From the NCBI RefSeq assembly GCF_000152825.2, contig NC_014414.1, positions 372,001-436,000 of the forward strand: a stretch of DNA of 64,000 nt, given 5' to 3'. The position numbers were made by a program, and so were the translations under genes. Below are positions 8,429-19,155 of this stretch, piece after piece. The notes beneath the pieces were generated by a model. The model saw only the letters and a list, made by a program, of their open reading frames with translations, was not told where the DNA came from and ran no database searches. The stretch is from Parvularcula bermudensis HTCC2503 (lineage in GTDB: Bacteria > Pseudomonadota > Alphaproteobacteria > Caulobacterales > Parvularculaceae). How positions within the stretch are numbered: position 1 is the first letter of the stretch; each line of letters begins with the position of its first letter.

Positions 8429-8665
8429 TCATAGAGACGCACTGCTGTCCTGAAGAGCCCCTCTCCCGCCGGGGAATTCCTTGTAGAGGGTGGCGACGGA
8501 CACGCCCGCTTGCTTGGCGATCTGCTTCACCGGGAGCTGGGTATCGCGCAAAAGGGTGAGCACCGTTTCGCGGGATTGATCATCCATGACCTTGGGGCGG
8601 CCGGTGAGCCGCCCTTGAGCCTTTGCAGCCGCCAAACCTGCTAGCGTCCGCTCACGGGTGAAGGC
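8429..8665 (-). pseudogene. Truncated serine recombinase (resolvase/invertase) C-terminus
   Basis: The readable part starts near FTRERTLAGLAAAK and continues through QGRLTGRPKVM to a C-terminal helix-turn-helix (KQIAKQAGVSVATLYKEF) and the usual PGGRGAL end. This is the linker and HTH_7 DNA-binding domain of Tn3-type resolvases. The catalytic domain of about 130 residues with its active serine is missing. Upstream in the same frame the sequence becomes non-homologous at about 8665, and no start with a ribosome site is evident. It lies 51 bases from the STAND-TPR start, and probably records a mobile element that brought or rearranged the island. Confidence 0.8.
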
Positions 8666-8697
8666 GTTGAGGTCGCAGCGTCGTTGCTTCGAGAAAT

Positions 8698-8761
8698 CGG
8701 GGAGCAGACCATGACCCGGAAAACTCTACCGCCAGGTGGGGGCAATACGGGGAGCAGACCA
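8698..8761. repeat. Pair of 14-bp direct repeats, 50 bp apart
   Basis: CGGGGAGCAGACCA occurs at 8698-8711 and again at 8748-8761 in direct orientation. The copies lie just upstream of the point where the recombinase remnant loses similarity. They could be recombination sites or remains of the mobile element. The surrounding stretch 8666-8910 has no supportable gene. Confidence 0.55.
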
Positions 8762-8910
8762 CCCAACTGCCGACTCTATTCCCAAGCGGATGAATGTCGG
8801 GGGTCACAGCAGGATCGCAAAAACGCTTCTCGATTTTTGGCGGCCTCTCTTCACGCGAACCGGCCCCCGCTTCGCTTGAGAAGGCTCTAGATACGCGCCT
8901 GACAAACGAA

Positions 8911-8955
8911 AACAGCGCGCCGCCTCCTTTTTGGGGGGAGGATCGGACGCGCCGT
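8911..8955 (-). terminator. Probable terminator of the chemotaxis receptor gene
   Basis: Reading the minus strand downstream of the receptor stop (9015), a GC-rich stem forms from GCGCG and CCTCC blocks paired with GGAGG and CGCGC around an A-rich loop. TGTTTTCGTTTG follows. The stem has an internal loop, so the call is moderate. Confidence 0.45.
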
Positions 8956-9014
8956 TCAGGAGTGAACAAGGAGAGTGTCAGGTCACCGTCGCCGCGGAGG
9001 CGGACGGCGGGACA

Positions 9015-11183
9015 TTAAAAATCGTCCCACCCGTCATCACCGCCGCCGCTGGCGACCGCTGCGGCAGCGCCGCCGCCGCCCGCAGCGAAGCTCTTGGCCA
9101 ATCGTTGCTGGGCGACAACGTCCGCCTTGGGCATGGAGGACACAGTCGTCGTCTGGCTCGCCGTCGCTCCTCTTGTCTTGAACCGAAGCATCATGCTCCG
9201 CAGGCGTTCGATCTGTGTTTGGAGAGAGTGGCAGGCGGCATTCGATTCTTCGACCATTGCCGCGTTTTGCTGCGTGACCTGATCCATGTCATTCACCGCC
9301 GCATTCACTTCGCTGAGACCGGTGGATTGCTCCTGTGCCGCCCCATTGATGCTGGCGACCATTTCGCTGACCTCCGCCACGCGGGTGACAATATCGCCGA
9401 GCGCCGAGCCCGCCTTACCGACGAGTTCCACCCCTGACGTGACGTGACGACCGGAAGTCGAGATCAAATCCTTGATCTCCTTGGCGGCGTCGGAGGACCG
9501 TTGGGCAAGGGCCCGCACCTCCGAGGCGACGACGGCAAAGCCACGTCCCGCATCGCCGGCCCGCGCGGCCTCGACCCCCGCATTGAGCGCAAGCAAGTTC
9601 GTTTGGAACGCGATTTCGTCGATCACCCCGATGATTTGAGAAATCTCTTTGGACGAATTCTCGATTTCGCCCATTTTTCCGATTGCCTCACGGACGATAT
9701 TCCCGCTTTCCGTCGCCTCCGCCCGGGTTTCCGACACGATCTTATTGGCTTGTTTGGCGGTCTTCGCGGTATCGGCCACAGACTGGGTCGCCTGGTTGAG
9801 GGCGGCGGCCGTCTGTTCCAGAGAGGCGGCTTGATTTTCCGTCCGGCCCGAAAGATCGGTGCTGGCCTGGGACAGTTCAGAAACACCGCTGGTGATGCTC
9901 TGGGTATTCTCAAGGATATCGCAAAAGGCCTGATGGAGACGATCGACCGCTTGATTGTAGTCCGATTTCAGGCCTTCGTATTGGCCTGGGAAATCGGCCG
10001 TGATTTGCGCCGTCAGATCCCCACCGGACAACCGTGACAAGGCGCTGGTGAGTTCGCTCACGACGAGTTGCTGTTCGTTTGACGCCCGTTCGAGCTTCGC
10101 CGCCTGTTCCTTATTCCGCGTCAACGTCTCAGTGATGTCACGCGCATATTTTACGACGCGCTCGACCTTTCCGCTACTATTGAGGACCGGTGAATAGGAC
10201 CCTTCAATCCAAACCGTTTCGCCCCGTTTATTCTTGCGCTCGAAGACACCGGTGAGCGTTTCGCCCATCGCCAACCGGGTCCAATGAGATTTGTGCTCTT
10301 CCGTCGAGCGGACGTGATCGGGAACGAAAATCGAGTGCATCTTCCCAACAATCTCCGCCTCGGCATAGCCCATTGTATTGAGGAAATTGGCATTGGCACT
10401 GATCACCGTACCGTCAGGACGGAACTGGATCACGGCGCTGTTGGCGTCGACCGCCTGAGAAATGGCCCCTGAGAAACGCTGCTGCGTCACGTTCTCCCAT
10501 TCGAGGATGGCGCCAATATAATCGCCTGCCTCGTTATAGGCCGCGCTCACCGATAGATTAAAAATACAGTCCCCAATCGTGATTTCGCTACGGTAGGGAA
10601 GGTTTTCCGGCCGCGACAAAATCTGTCGTTGGTGACTAGGGTTCTTGTGGAAATCATCGATCGTCATACCGATGATGTTATCGGGCCTAAAGTTCGGGAA
10701 GTGCGTCTTGAACAGCTCGCGGTTGCTCTCGAAGAGATCCCTTGTCGACCGGTTTACCGCGGTGACGACAAGGTCCCGGTTGACGATCATGATGGCAGCG
10801 TCCGCCGTCTCATAGGCGCACATTTTCATCATCATGTCTTCCCGCTCTTCAGGGGAAGTCACGCGCAGTGCCAGAAGGCTAAGCTTGTCGGCGAACACGC
10901 CGATTTCGCCGGCGCGTCCCTTGAACGGCACATCTCCCTCGGCCTTACCCGCCACGATCCCATCAAGATGGGCACTGATCGCCTTGAGAGGTGACATTAC
11001 GCTGGAGGTCAGTGCAAATACCCCGGCGCCAACGACCGCCGCCAAAGTGACGAAGAGGCCGATCTGTAGAGGGAGAGAAAGTCCGCCGGCAACAATCACA
11101 GCGGCACTTGCTGCGATAAATGTCAGTCCCCCGCTCATCATGGCTAGCTTTGCAGCGACAGGGAGAGTTGCCGACTTGGTCAT
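9015..11183 (-). CDS. Methyl-accepting chemotaxis protein with PAS domains
   Basis: A 722-residue receptor. Two closely spaced hydrophobic helices occupy residues 10-60, with almost no periplasmic part, followed by a short HAMP-like segment. Two PAS modules follow (roughly 110-230 and 240-360), the second ending in the PAC-like VKYARDITE. The methyl-accepting coiled coil contains the conserved hairpin tip [19 protein letters not shown], near residue 545. The C-terminus GWDDF is a possible CheR/CheB tether. With no sizeable periplasmic domain, it probably senses a cytosolic cue such as redox or energy state. No che genes are adjacent. Confidence 0.93.
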   Translation of the reverse strand: MTKSATLPVAAKLAMMSGGLTFIAASAAVIVAGGLSLPLQIGLFVTLAAVVGAGVFALTSSVMSPLKAISAHLDGIVAGKAEGDVPFKGRAGEIGVFADKLSLLALRVTSPEEREDMMMKMCAYETADAAIMIVNRDLVVTAVNRSTRDLFESNRELFKTHFPNFRPDNIIGMTIDDFHKNPSHQRQILSRPENLPYRSEITIGDCIFNLSVSAAYNEAGDYIGAILEWENVTQQRFSGAISQAVDANSAVIQFRPDGTVISANANFLNTMGYAEAEIVGKMHSIFVPDHVRSTEEHKSHWTRLAMGETLTGVFERKNKRGETVWIEGSYSPVLNSSGKVERVVKYARDITETLTRNKEQAAKLERASNEQQLVVSELTSALSRLSGGDLTAQITADFPGQYEGLKSDYNQAVDRLHQAFCDILENTQSITSGVSELSQASTDLSGRTENQAASLEQTAAALNQATQSVADTAKTAKQANKIVSETRAEATESGNIVREAIGKMGEIENSSKEISQIIGVIDEIAFQTNLLALNAGVEAARAGDAGRGFAVVASEVRALAQRSSDAAKEIKDLISTSGRHVTSGVELVGKAGSALGDIVTRVAEVSEMVASINGAAQEQSTGLSEVNAAVNDMDQVTQQNAAMVEESNAACHSLQTQIERLRSMMLRFKTRGATASQTTTVSSMPKADVVAQQRLAKSFAAGGGGAAAAVASGGGDDGWDDF

Positions 11184-11596
11184 GTCATCATATCCTTGTA
11201 GCCGCGCTCGACAGCAACGACCGGTCTTTGAGTTCTATATCTCGGGACAGAAGACTATTGCCGACAGGGCGCGATTCTCTGTCCTCGATTATTCGGATTA
11301 GTCTTATTCTGTAAATATAAGGTGTGTGACTACGCGTTTTCGCGTTATCCCGTGCCGATAGAATAGCGAGAAATCTAACGACCGCCGGGGGATATCCGCA
11401 CGCCGACAGGCTCACCTAAAGCCATTACAAGCGAGGCAAGAACTCGTGCGCGCAACAAAATGCGACGATAGAACGGAAAAAGCCAGGCGCTTGATCTCCC
11501 CACCCGCCAGCAGCAGGGTTGGTCAGGCGCGAAATGCGCAACGCCTCGTGCATTTCGGGTGCGCTCAATGCACGCTAGTTGCTACTTGCTTCCAAA
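11184..11596. other. Intergenic region upstream of the chemotaxis receptor
   Basis: These 413 bases lie between the AraC-type gene's stop and the receptor's start, both on the minus strand. An 8-bp stem CGAAATGC/GCATTTCG at 11530-11557 lies close to the AraC stop and may help end its transcript, although no T-run follows. The stretch 11260-11330 is A+T-rich and is the likely promoter area of the receptor. I see no gene. Confidence 0.4.
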
Positions 11597-12490
11597 TCAT
11601 TTGAGCGGAAGAAATAGGTCGGTGATGGCTTCGTGCTCGGGCACGTCTGGAAAAAAGCTGACGCGCTGGGCGTAGAGCGGAAACTCTCTGAGTTCTTCAC
11701 CGCTGGCTGGTAGCCATTGCCGATACAGAAACTCTGCAGCGTGCCGAAGATTGTCGCTCTGGCCGATAATTCGCAGCACTGCGCACCGGCCCGCCGGAAT
11801 CAATCCGGATTCGATATCCTCGTCAGCACAGGTTGTAGCGCGGTCGGTCGCCGCCGCAAGATCAATCCTATAATCCTCGGACGCAACGCTATCGGGATCG
11901 GTGTGGAAGATCGTATACGTCGCGTGGGTGCCGGCGCGCACGCCGTTAGCTTTGCGCCAGGCGATGAACTTGCGGATTGTTTGGCCAAGCCGTTCTGGTT
12001 CGCCCCGATGACTCATGAAAGCCACGGAGGTTTCGCCTACCTGCCGAATTTCAATGTCGTTGATGGAAAAATTTTGCATCATGATCTGGTTCCTTGCTTC
12101 GGCCAGTGGCACCATCGCCGCCGCCCATGCCGACCAATTCGGTTCCTCGCGAAAGGCCTTTGGCGCCTGCCCCATGAGCTGGCGAAAAGCTCGGGCGAAA
12201 CTGTCCGGAGCTTCATAACCGGCGTCCAGAGCAATCTCGGTGACCGAGACATCGGCCCGATAGGCAAGCCGCCACGAAGCACGTTTCATCCTTACCAGTT
12301 GCACGTAGCGATGCAGCGACACTCCGAAGATCGCCCTGAATTGCCGGTGAAAATGGCACGGTGAGAAAGCCGCAACGGAACTGAGCGCTTCGAGGCCGAG
12401 ATCACCGTCGATATTGTCGTCGATATGCGCGAAAACACGCTGCATACGCGTATGATATCGGGCAAGATCGGCGGACTGCTTTGTCGACAC
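11597..12490 (-). CDS. AraC-family regulator with C-terminal GyrI-like ligand domain
   Basis: A 297-residue regulator. The N-terminal two-helix AraC DNA-binding domain (about residues 15-110) includes FSPCHFHRQFRAIFG and the second motif GYEAPDSFARAFR. The remainder is a GyrI-like/SOUL-type small-molecule binding domain ending in LFLPLK. This is the arrangement of Rob- and BmrR-like drug-responsive regulators. I start at a GTG (12490) because AAGGAC sits seven bases upstream and the family begins here. An in-frame ATG at 12655 would add 55 residues of low complexity. The inducer and targets are unknown, and no pump is adjacent. Confidence 0.85.
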   Translation of the reverse strand: MSTKQSADLARYHTRMQRVFAHIDDNIDGDLGLEALSSVAAFSPCHFHRQFRAIFGVSLHRYVQLVRMKRASWRLAYRADVSVTEIALDAGYEAPDSFARAFRQLMGQAPKAFREEPNWSAWAAAMVPLAEARNQIMMQNFSINDIEIRQVGETSVAFMSHRGEPERLGQTIRKFIAWRKANGVRAGTHATYTIFHTDPDSVASEDYRIDLAAATDRATTCADEDIESGLIPAGRCAVLRIIGQSDNLRHAAEFLYRQWLPASGEELREFPLYAQRVSFFPDVPEHEAITDLFLPLK

Positions 12491-12722
12491 GAGAAAGTCC
12501 TTGTTGGTGGTAAGCGCTTGAATAGGGGGGCTGAGCAGCGGTCGCTCGACTGATCTTGCGATTTTGAGGCTCGTCGCGACACCGATAGGGCGCCGGTCGG
12601 CAGCGCTCACTCCCATTATCGCACCGGAGCAGACCAAGTGCGGATTTTGCCTCAATTGATGCGATTGCCTAGAGACGCTTCACGACTAAGGGGGAACTGA
12701 AATGGCTCTAGGGGAATGCCGT

Positions 12723-15113
12723 TTAGGCGGAGGAGGAGGCCAGCTTTGACTGCGGGGAGGAAGCCGCCCATTTGAGAACCATACCGTCCACGGATTCTTT
12801 TCGTACTGGCTTGGTCAGGACATCGACCATACCAGCCTTAAGACACCGCTGACGATCCTCATCCATTGCATGGGCCGTTGCCCCGACGATTGGCGTGGTC
12901 GGGAGATTTTGGTCGGCCTCCATCCCTCGAATCCGCCGCGTCGCTTCGAGGCCGTCCATGACAGGCATGGAAACATCCATGAAAATAATGTCCGGTGAAT
13001 AGGCCGAAAATTTCTCGATCGCGTCCTCACCATTCGAGGCCGTCAGGATTTCCGTTGCCCACCCTTTCAACATATTTGTGATGACAAGCTGATTGACGAG
13101 ATTGTCGTCGACCACGAGGATCGTCTCGCAGATGGCATCGGGGTCGGAGGAGGCCGAGATGGAGCGATCCGCCTTGGCTTCGGCCAACGCCTCGACATCA
13201 CCGAAACGGCCGGTCTTCATCTTCGCTTCGAAGACGTATTCTGCAAGCTGAAGGCTTCTGATCGGCTTGACGAGCCACGCCGAAAGCGGAAGCGATTTGC
13301 TGCCCTCTTCCTTGGGGGCGCAGACAGACGACAGCATGATGATCGGGATCGGCGGAAACCCGGTTCGGGCCCTGATCCCAAGGCCTAATTCAATCCCGTT
13401 CATCTCCGGCATTTGGTAGTCGGTAATGATAACGTCGGGCAAAGCTTCACCCTCACCGCGACTATCCAACCATTGAAAGATCTCCTTGCCAGAGGAGAAG
13501 GCAAAGATTTCCGTGTTCCAGGCCGCCAATTGCTCGCTCAAAATGCGAAGATTGGTGGCGTTATCGTCAACGATCGCGATACGGGCACCGGCCAGCTCGG
13601 CGGTATCAATGGTCGGACGAAGAGATGCGCGATCGTCGATCTTGTAATTGATATCGATGAAGAAGGTCGCCCCACGGCCCAATTCACTGGTGACGCCGAT
13701 CTTTCCGCCCATCAATTCGATGATGGTTTTACAGATCGCGAGCCCAAGCCCCGTCCCCTCATACATGCGAGAGCTTGTATTGTCCGCCTGCTCGAATTTT
13801 TCGAAGATCGCCTCAAGCTTTTCTGGGGGAATGCCGATACCCGTGTCGGTCACACTGATCCGCAAATCCACCGTTTCCCCTGATTGGGCACCGGTGACAT
13901 CGATCAGCACTTGGCCCTCATCTGTAAACTTGATGGCATTGCCGACAAGATTGGTAATGACCTGGCGAAGCCGGCCGCCGTCTGTGAATACCCCCTCCGG
14001 CAAGCTGGGGTCGTACCGAACGAAGAGTTCGAGATCCTTTTCCGCCGCCCGCCCCGCCATCAGGGTTGCCACATTCTCAATCCCTTCGCGCAGGTTAAAG
14101 GGCTCTTCGTTGAGGCTGAACTTACCGGCTTCGATCTTCGAGAAGTCCAGAATATCGTTGATGATGGTCACCAGCGAGGTCCCCGACGACATGATCGTCC
14201 CGATGAGCTCACGCTGGTAGGTATCGAGCTCCGTCGACATCAGAAGTTCGGCCATGCCGAGCACGCCGTTCATCGGGGTCCGGATTTCGTGACTCATATT
14301 GGCCAGGAAGGCTGACTTGGCGAGGCTGGCTGCCTCGGCTTTCGTCACCGCCTCTTCAAGGTCGGCCGTCCGCTCTTCCACCGTTTTCTCAAGATTTTCG
14401 TCCCGACGCTGAATCTCGTCCAGCATATCGTTAAAGGCCGCTGCCAATTGGCCGGACTCATCGTTCGACAGTCCCTCCACCCGAAGGCGATAGTTCCGAT
14501 CTCTTTGTACCTGCTGCATGGTCATAATCAGCGAGTGGATCGGTTGGATCAGTCCCTGGGCCGTAAGTCTGGCGAGGATGAAGGCCCCCGCCATGCCGAC
14601 GAGGGATACAGCACCGACAATCTGGAGATACCGCTTCACGGTGAACCCCAACCGGTCGAGGGACGATACAAGCTGGACATATCCAATGATCTCTTGATCA
14701 ACAGAGATCGGCACTTGGACCGTGACCTGTTCCCAACTGACGATGGAGACAGGGGTTGTGCCCCGCGTGAGGGGTTTGATGGCCGTGTCTGTCTGTTCGA
14801 TATAGCCGCCGAGGGGCTCACCCCGCACCGACCACACCTTTGCCGCCATCAAATCCGGCAATTGCGATAGCGCTGAGAGATTCTCATTGATCGTCGCTCG
14901 ATCATCGAAGAGCACAGCCGCCGAGACGTTCGCCGCCGTCACGCGCGCCAAGTCCATCCGCTCCCTTAAAAGATCGCGACGGAATGAGGTGCCCTCATAG
15001 ACCAAAAGACCCACAACAACGAGGCATAGAACGACCGCGACGATTGACATCGTCAATAGGGCAATACGCGCCCCGATACCCCGTTGGCCGGGTTTGTTTT
15101 GTCGAGACCCCAT
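12723..15113 (-). CDS. Hybrid sensor histidine kinase, CHASE8-HAMP-HisKA-HATPase-REC-REC
   Basis: A 796-residue membrane kinase. Transmembrane helices near residues 15-40 and 163-185 flank a periplasmic CHASE8-like domain. Then come HAMP (185-240), HisKA with the phospho-acceptor His275 in SHEIRTP, and an ATPase domain with DTGIGIPPE and GTGLGLAI motifs. Two receiver domains follow, each with the acidic pair (VDDN), the phospho-acceptor aspartate (ITDYQMP and FMDVSMP) and the conserved lysine (LVKP and LTKP), so both should be active. No response regulator gene is adjacent, so the output partner is unknown. The 217-base upstream region is A+T-rich and probably holds its promoter. Confidence 0.92.
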   Translation of the reverse strand: MGSRQNKPGQRGIGARIALLTMSIVAVVLCLVVVGLLVYEGTSFRRDLLRERMDLARVTAANVSAAVLFDDRATINENLSALSQLPDLMAAKVWSVRGEPLGGYIEQTDTAIKPLTRGTTPVSIVSWEQVTVQVPISVDQEIIGYVQLVSSLDRLGFTVKRYLQIVGAVSLVGMAGAFILARLTAQGLIQPIHSLIMTMQQVQRDRNYRLRVEGLSNDESGQLAAAFNDMLDEIQRRDENLEKTVEERTADLEEAVTKAEAASLAKSAFLANMSHEIRTPMNGVLGMAELLMSTELDTYQRELIGTIMSSGTSLVTIINDILDFSKIEAGKFSLNEEPFNLREGIENVATLMAGRAAEKDLELFVRYDPSLPEGVFTDGGRLRQVITNLVGNAIKFTDEGQVLIDVTGAQSGETVDLRISVTDTGIGIPPEKLEAIFEKFEQADNTSSRMYEGTGLGLAICKTIIELMGGKIGVTSELGRGATFFIDINYKIDDRASLRPTIDTAELAGARIAIVDDNATNLRILSEQLAAWNTEIFAFSSGKEIFQWLDSRGEGEALPDVIITDYQMPEMNGIELGLGIRARTGFPPIPIIMLSSVCAPKEEGSKSLPLSAWLVKPIRSLQLAEYVFEAKMKTGRFGDVEALAEAKADRSISASSDPDAICETILVVDDNLVNQLVITNMLKGWATEILTASNGEDAIEKFSAYSPDIIFMDVSMPVMDGLEATRRIRGMEADQNLPTTPIVGATAHAMDEDRQRCLKAGMVDVLTKPVRKESVDGMVLKWAASSPQSKLASSSA

Positions 15114-15330
15114 AATGGCGCCATCCTCCCAAAGCTGAGTGCTCCCAACTCAACGCGACGCGGACTATGCCTGAAGAGGCCTACTCTTCTCTTAATCGAA
15201 TATGTGAATATTGATAATTTATTAGGTTAGACCCTATGCGGAACTTTGTTCCCTCAAGCGTCCATCCCAAAGGAATTAGAGCCCGACCAGCCGGTGGTCC
15301 GGCGCGGGTCCTCGGCCCGGCCCCCCCTGT

Positions 15331-15612
15331 CTAGTCGTCGATTTGCTTATCATGACCGCTACGATTTGAATGAAAGGTGAGCCCCATCAAGGCCACGGCC
15401 AGGCCAATCGTCGCCCCCACCCCAAGGATGACGGCGGCCACAGCGTGAAAGCCTTCTCCGAAGAAAGCAAATTTCACGAATAGCGCTAAAAGCAAGGTAG
15501 GTACGATAAGAGCGGCCGCCGCCCACAGGGCAAACCGCCGGTTTGGGCGGGACCCGGCCGGACCATCCGTTTCCCTTGGCGCTAAAGAGGGAGCATCATC
15601 GCGTTCTGTCAT
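15331..15612 (-). CDS. Small two-helix membrane protein, unrecognised
   Basis: A 93-residue protein starting MTERDDAPSL, with a charged N-terminus of about 30 residues and two hydrophobic helices (about 33-55 and 60-80). It lies 37 bases downstream of metH on the same strand, and may be co-transcribed with it. The frame is open farther upstream into metH, but the ATG at 15612 is the natural start. No family recognised. Confidence 0.6.
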   Translation of the reverse strand: MTERDDAPSLAPRETDGPAGSRPNRRFALWAAAALIVPTLLLALFVKFAFFGEGFHAVAAVILGVGATIGLAVALMGLTFHSNRSGHDKQIDD

Positions 15613-15649
15613 GACGGTTATATAGCCCCCTCGAGCCGAGGGAAAATGT

Positions 15650-18286
15650 CTATGGCGTGTAGGATAAGATAGGTGCCAGCCAGCGTTCGGCTGTTTCGAG
15701 GGACCATCCTTTTCGGCGAGCGTAATCCTCCACCTGGTCTCGTCCAATCTTGCCGGTGCCGAAATAGACCGCGCGGGGATGCGCGAAATAGAGGCCGGAC
15801 ACACTTGCCCCCGGCTGCATGGCAAAACTCTCCGTCAGCGTCATCCCACAGCGATCGGTCGCCCCAAGAAGCTGAAACAGCACCTCTTTTTCGGTATGGT
15901 CGGGTTGAGCCGGATAGCCCGCCGCAGGCCGGATGCCGCGATAGCGTTCGGCGATCAAGGCCTCGGTCTCAAGCGTTTCATCGGGCGCATACCCCCAGAT
16001 TTCCCGCCGGACCTTTTCGTGTAAGTATTCCGCAAAGGCTTCAGCCAGCCGGTCGGCGAGGGCCGAGGCCATGATCGCGTTATAATTGTCGTTTCCGCGA
16101 TTGAACCGCTCGACGATTTCGTCCTCTCCGTGGCCGGCGGTCACCGCAAAGCCGCCGATCCAGTCCGGCGTCCCCTCCGCCGCGATGAAATCCGCAAGGG
16201 CAAAATTCGGCTTGTCCGCTGACTTCGCAATTTGTTGGCGGAGCGTGAACAGTCGCGCCGCCTCTGTCGAACGGGACTCATCGGCCCAAATGACGATGTC
16301 ATCCCCCTGACGATTGGCGGGCCACAGTCCGACGACGCCATGGGCGGTGAACCATTTCTCCTCGACGATCTGCGCGAGCATTCGTTCGGCATCGCTGTAA
16401 AGGCTTCGCGCCGCTTCTCCGACAACGCTGTCCGAAAGGATCGCCGGATAGCGGCCATGGAGATCCCAGGAGGCGAAGAAGGGTGACCAGTCGATATACG
16501 GCACGAGCGTCTCAAGGGAGAGATCCTTGATCTCCGTTATTCCGGGCTGACGCGGGGCCGCGGCGGGGGCGACATCCGAAAAAGCGTTGGCGCGGGCTTT
16601 TTCGAGACCGATCCGGTCATCTTTTTTCTGCCGTGCCAGGAAGGTTTCTCGCACATCGTCATATTCCGTCCGGATCTTTTCGAGATAAGCCTCGCGCCGC
16701 TCTTCCGAAATGAGGTCGGAGACAACGCCGACCGCCCGGCTGGCGTCGGTCACATAGATCACGCCATCATCATAGGCGGGGGCGATCTTCACGGCGGTAT
16801 GGGCCTTGGAGGTAGTGGCCCCCCCTATCAGCAAGGGTTGGGTCATGCCGAGCCGCTTCATCTCGCTCGCGACATTCACCATTTCATCCAAACTGGGCGT
16901 GATCAGCCCGGAGAGGCCGATGACGTCCACCTGATGCTCTTGCGCTTTGGCGACGATATCTGCCGTCGGTACCATTACACCGAGGTCCACGACTTCAAAA
17001 TTGTTACACTGAAGAACAACCCCCACAATATTCTTCCCGATATCGTGGACATCCCCCTTCACGGTCGCCATCAGAACTTTTCCGTTAGCCCGCGGCGCCC
17101 CTTCTCCGCCCGCAAGACGCTCTTCTTCCATAAAGGGCGTAAGATAAGCGACGGCCTGCTTCATCACCCGGGCGGATTTGACAACTTGGGGCAGGAACAT
17201 TTTCCCTTCGCCGAACAAATCGCCGACGATGTTCATGCCATCCATCAATGGCCCTTCGATCACATGGAGGGGCCGCCCGAGCTTCTGTCGCGCCTCCTCG
17301 ACATCGGCATCGATATAGGCGTTGATCCCCTTGACCAAGGCGTGGGACAGCCGCTCTTCCACCGGTGCCTCGCGCCAGGAAAGATCCTCCGTCCGCGCCT
17401 TGCCCGCCTTGCCTTTATAGTCTTCGGCCTTTTCCAGAAGGCGCTCTGTGGCATCGGATCGGCGATTGAGAATGACATCCTCAACCCGTTCTCGAAGATC
17501 CGTGGGGATATCGTCATAGATCGCCAGCTGACCGGCATTGACGATCCCCATATCCATTCCCGCGCGAATGGCGTGGTAGAGAAAGACCGAGTGCATCGCC
17601 TCTCGGACGATGTCATTGCCCCTGAACGAAAAGGAAATATTCGACACACCGCCCGATATCTTTGCGTGGGGCAGGGTTTCCTTTATCCGCCGTGTCGCCT
17701 CGATGAACTCGATGGCGTAATTATCGTGCTCTTCGATGCCGGTCGCGACCGCAAAAATATTCGGGTCAAAGATGATATCTTCGGGCGGAAAACCGATACC
17801 CGTGAGAAGGTTATAGCTGCGTGTGCAGATCTCTACCTTCCGCGCACAGGTATCCGCCTGCCCTTCCTCGTCAAAGGCCATGACCACGACGGCGGCGCCG
17901 TAGCGGCGGCAAAGACGGGCCTGGTGCAGGAAGGGGGCCTCCCCCTCCTTGAGGCTGAGGGAATTGACGATCGGCTTCCCCTGGACCTGTTTAAGGCCCG
18001 CCTCGATCACTTCCCATTTCGAACTGTCGATCATCACCGGGACCCGGGCGATATCGGGCTCGGACGCGATAAGGCGCAGGAAGGTGGTCATGGCCTCCAC
18101 CCCATCCAACATGCCCTCGTCCATATTGACATCGATGATCTGGGCCCCGTTCTCGACCTGTTGAAGGGCGACATCGACGGCGGCGGCGTAATCGCCGTTC
18201 TTAATCAGCTTACGAAATTTTGCCGAGCCGGTAACATTAGTCCGCTCACCAATATTGACAAAGGTTTGAGATGCCGTGCCGGTCAT
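15650..18286 (-). CDS. metH: Cobalamin-dependent methionine synthase lacking the homocysteine domain
   Basis: An 878-residue protein with the folate (pterin)-binding domain at the very N-terminus ([14 protein letters not shown] onward, to about 270), the B12 cap helices (about 300-395), the Rossmann B12 domain with DVHDIG at 412-417 (His414 the cobalt ligand), and the C-terminal reactivation domain with [10 protein letters not shown]. The N-terminal zinc and homocysteine-binding barrel of full-length MetH (about 330 residues) is absent. Many alphaproteobacteria encode it as a separate small gene next to this one. Here the preceding gene is metF, with a four-base overlap, so the partner must lie elsewhere. 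The protein transfers methyl from methyl-folate via cobalamin. Confidence 0.93.
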   Translation of the reverse strand: MTGTASQTFVNIGERTNVTGSAKFRKLIKNGDYAAAVDVALQQVENGAQIIDVNMDEGMLDGVEAMTTFLRLIASEPDIARVPVMIDSSKWEVIEAGLKQVQGKPIVNSLSLKEGEAPFLHQARLCRRYGAAVVVMAFDEEGQADTCARKVEICTRSYNLLTGIGFPPEDIIFDPNIFAVATGIEEHDNYAIEFIEATRRIKETLPHAKISGGVSNISFSFRGNDIVREAMHSVFLYHAIRAGMDMGIVNAGQLAIYDDIPTDLRERVEDVILNRRSDATERLLEKAEDYKGKAGKARTEDLSWREAPVEERLSHALVKGINAYIDADVEEARQKLGRPLHVIEGPLMDGMNIVGDLFGEGKMFLPQVVKSARVMKQAVAYLTPFMEEERLAGGEGAPRANGKVLMATVKGDVHDIGKNIVGVVLQCNNFEVVDLGVMVPTADIVAKAQEHQVDVIGLSGLITPSLDEMVNVASEMKRLGMTQPLLIGGATTSKAHTAVKIAPAYDDGVIYVTDASRAVGVVSDLISEERREAYLEKIRTEYDDVRETFLARQKKDDRIGLEKARANAFSDVAPAAAPRQPGITEIKDLSLETLVPYIDWSPFFASWDLHGRYPAILSDSVVGEAARSLYSDAERMLAQIVEEKWFTAHGVVGLWPANRQGDDIVIWADESRSTEAARLFTLRQQIAKSADKPNFALADFIAAEGTPDWIGGFAVTAGHGEDEIVERFNRGNDNYNAIMASALADRLAEAFAEYLHEKVRREIWGYAPDETLETEALIAERYRGIRPAAGYPAQPDHTEKEVLFQLLGATDRCGMTLTESFAMQPGASVSGLYFAHPRAVYFGTGKIGRDQVEDYARRKGWSLETAERWLAPILSYTP

Positions 18287-19155
18287 GAGGTCCTCCCGTC
18301 AGCGTGAGTGGGACGGATCCCAAGGAGATGACAGACCGCATAGGCGATATCGGCCCGGTTGAGCGTATAGAAGTGCAAGTCTTCAACCCCGCGGCGGACC
18401 AAATCACGGCACTGATCGGCCACGGTCGTCACAGCGGCAAGTCGACGAGTCTCGGGGTCGTTGTCGAGATCCTCAAAGCAGTCCTTGATGGTGGGGGGGA
18501 TCGTCGCGCCACATAGGCCGGCCATGCGGCTCAAGGCCTTATAGCTGCCGACAGGCATGATACCGGGGACGATGGGAATATCGATCCCGGCCCGACGAAC
18601 ATCGTCGACATATCGTTCGTAAACGTTGTTATCAAAAAAGAACTGGGTAATCGCCCGAGTCGCGCCCGCATCGACTTTTTGCTTCAGCCAGTCAATATCC
18701 GCTTCGCGATTGGCGCTTTCGGGGTGAGTCTCTGGATAGCACCCGACGGTGACTTCGAAATCGCCGACCCTCCTCGCGGCCTCCGTAAGGGCCGCTGCAT
18801 TGGCGTAGCCATCCGGGTGCGGCTCATAGGCCGCGCCGAGCCCCCCCGGCGGATCCCCCCTCAACGCGACGATATGGCGGACTCCAGCCGCCCAATAGGC
18901 ACGCAGAACAGCATCGATATCCTCGCGGCTGGCGGCGACCGTGGTCAGATGCGCGGCGACCGGCAATCCGGTTTCCTGAACCAGCCGTGAAACCGTGCGA
19001 TGGGTCCGCTCGCGGGTCGACCCGCCGGCACCATAGGTGACCGACACGAAGGCGGGATCGAGCGGGGCCAGCTTCTCTACCGACGCCCACAGGGTTTGTT
19101 CCATGGCGTCGGTCTTGGGCGGGAAAAATTCAAAACTGACGTTAACGGACGACAT
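18283..19155 (-). CDS. metF: Methylenetetrahydrofolate reductase
   Basis: A 290-residue FAD-dependent TIM-barrel enzyme that makes 5-methyltetrahydrofolate for MetH. The N-terminal FEFFPPKT motif, with the catalytic glutamate, and the ALRGDPPGG flavin segment are clear. It overlaps metH by four bases (ATGA) and the upstream regulator by 14 bases, so the three genes form a tightly coupled operon for remethylation of homocysteine. Confidence 0.95.
   Translation of the reverse strand: MSSVNVSFEFFPPKTDAMEQTLWASVEKLAPLDPAFVSVTYGAGGSTRERTHRTVSRLVQETGLPVAAHLTTVAASREDIDAVLRAYWAAGVRHIVALRGDPPGGLGAAYEPHPDGYANAAALTEAARRVGDFEVTVGCYPETHPESANREADIDWLKQKVDAGATRAITQFFFDNNVYERYVDDVRRAGIDIPIVPGIMPVGSYKALSRMAGLCGATIPPTIKDCFEDLDNDPETRRLAAVTTVADQCRDLVRRGVEDLHFYTLNRADIAYAVCHLLGIRPTHADGRTS

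Noticed and set aside
4910-8770. Search for a second copy of the tRNA-Ala 3' end as an attR site of an integrated element
   Set aside because: No stretch matching the T-arm and acceptor end was seen between 4935 and 9000, so island boundaries cannot be set this way.
8652-8969. 105-codon minus-strand frame between the chemotaxis receptor and the recombinase remnant
   Set aside because: It is of low complexity, overlaps the terminator stem and the 14-bp repeats, and has no ribosome site or similarity.
16799-18307. 502-codon open frame on the plus strand opposite metH
   Set aside because: The minus strand encodes a complete, motif-bearing MetH. The opposite frame is open because of codon bias in a GC-rich gene.
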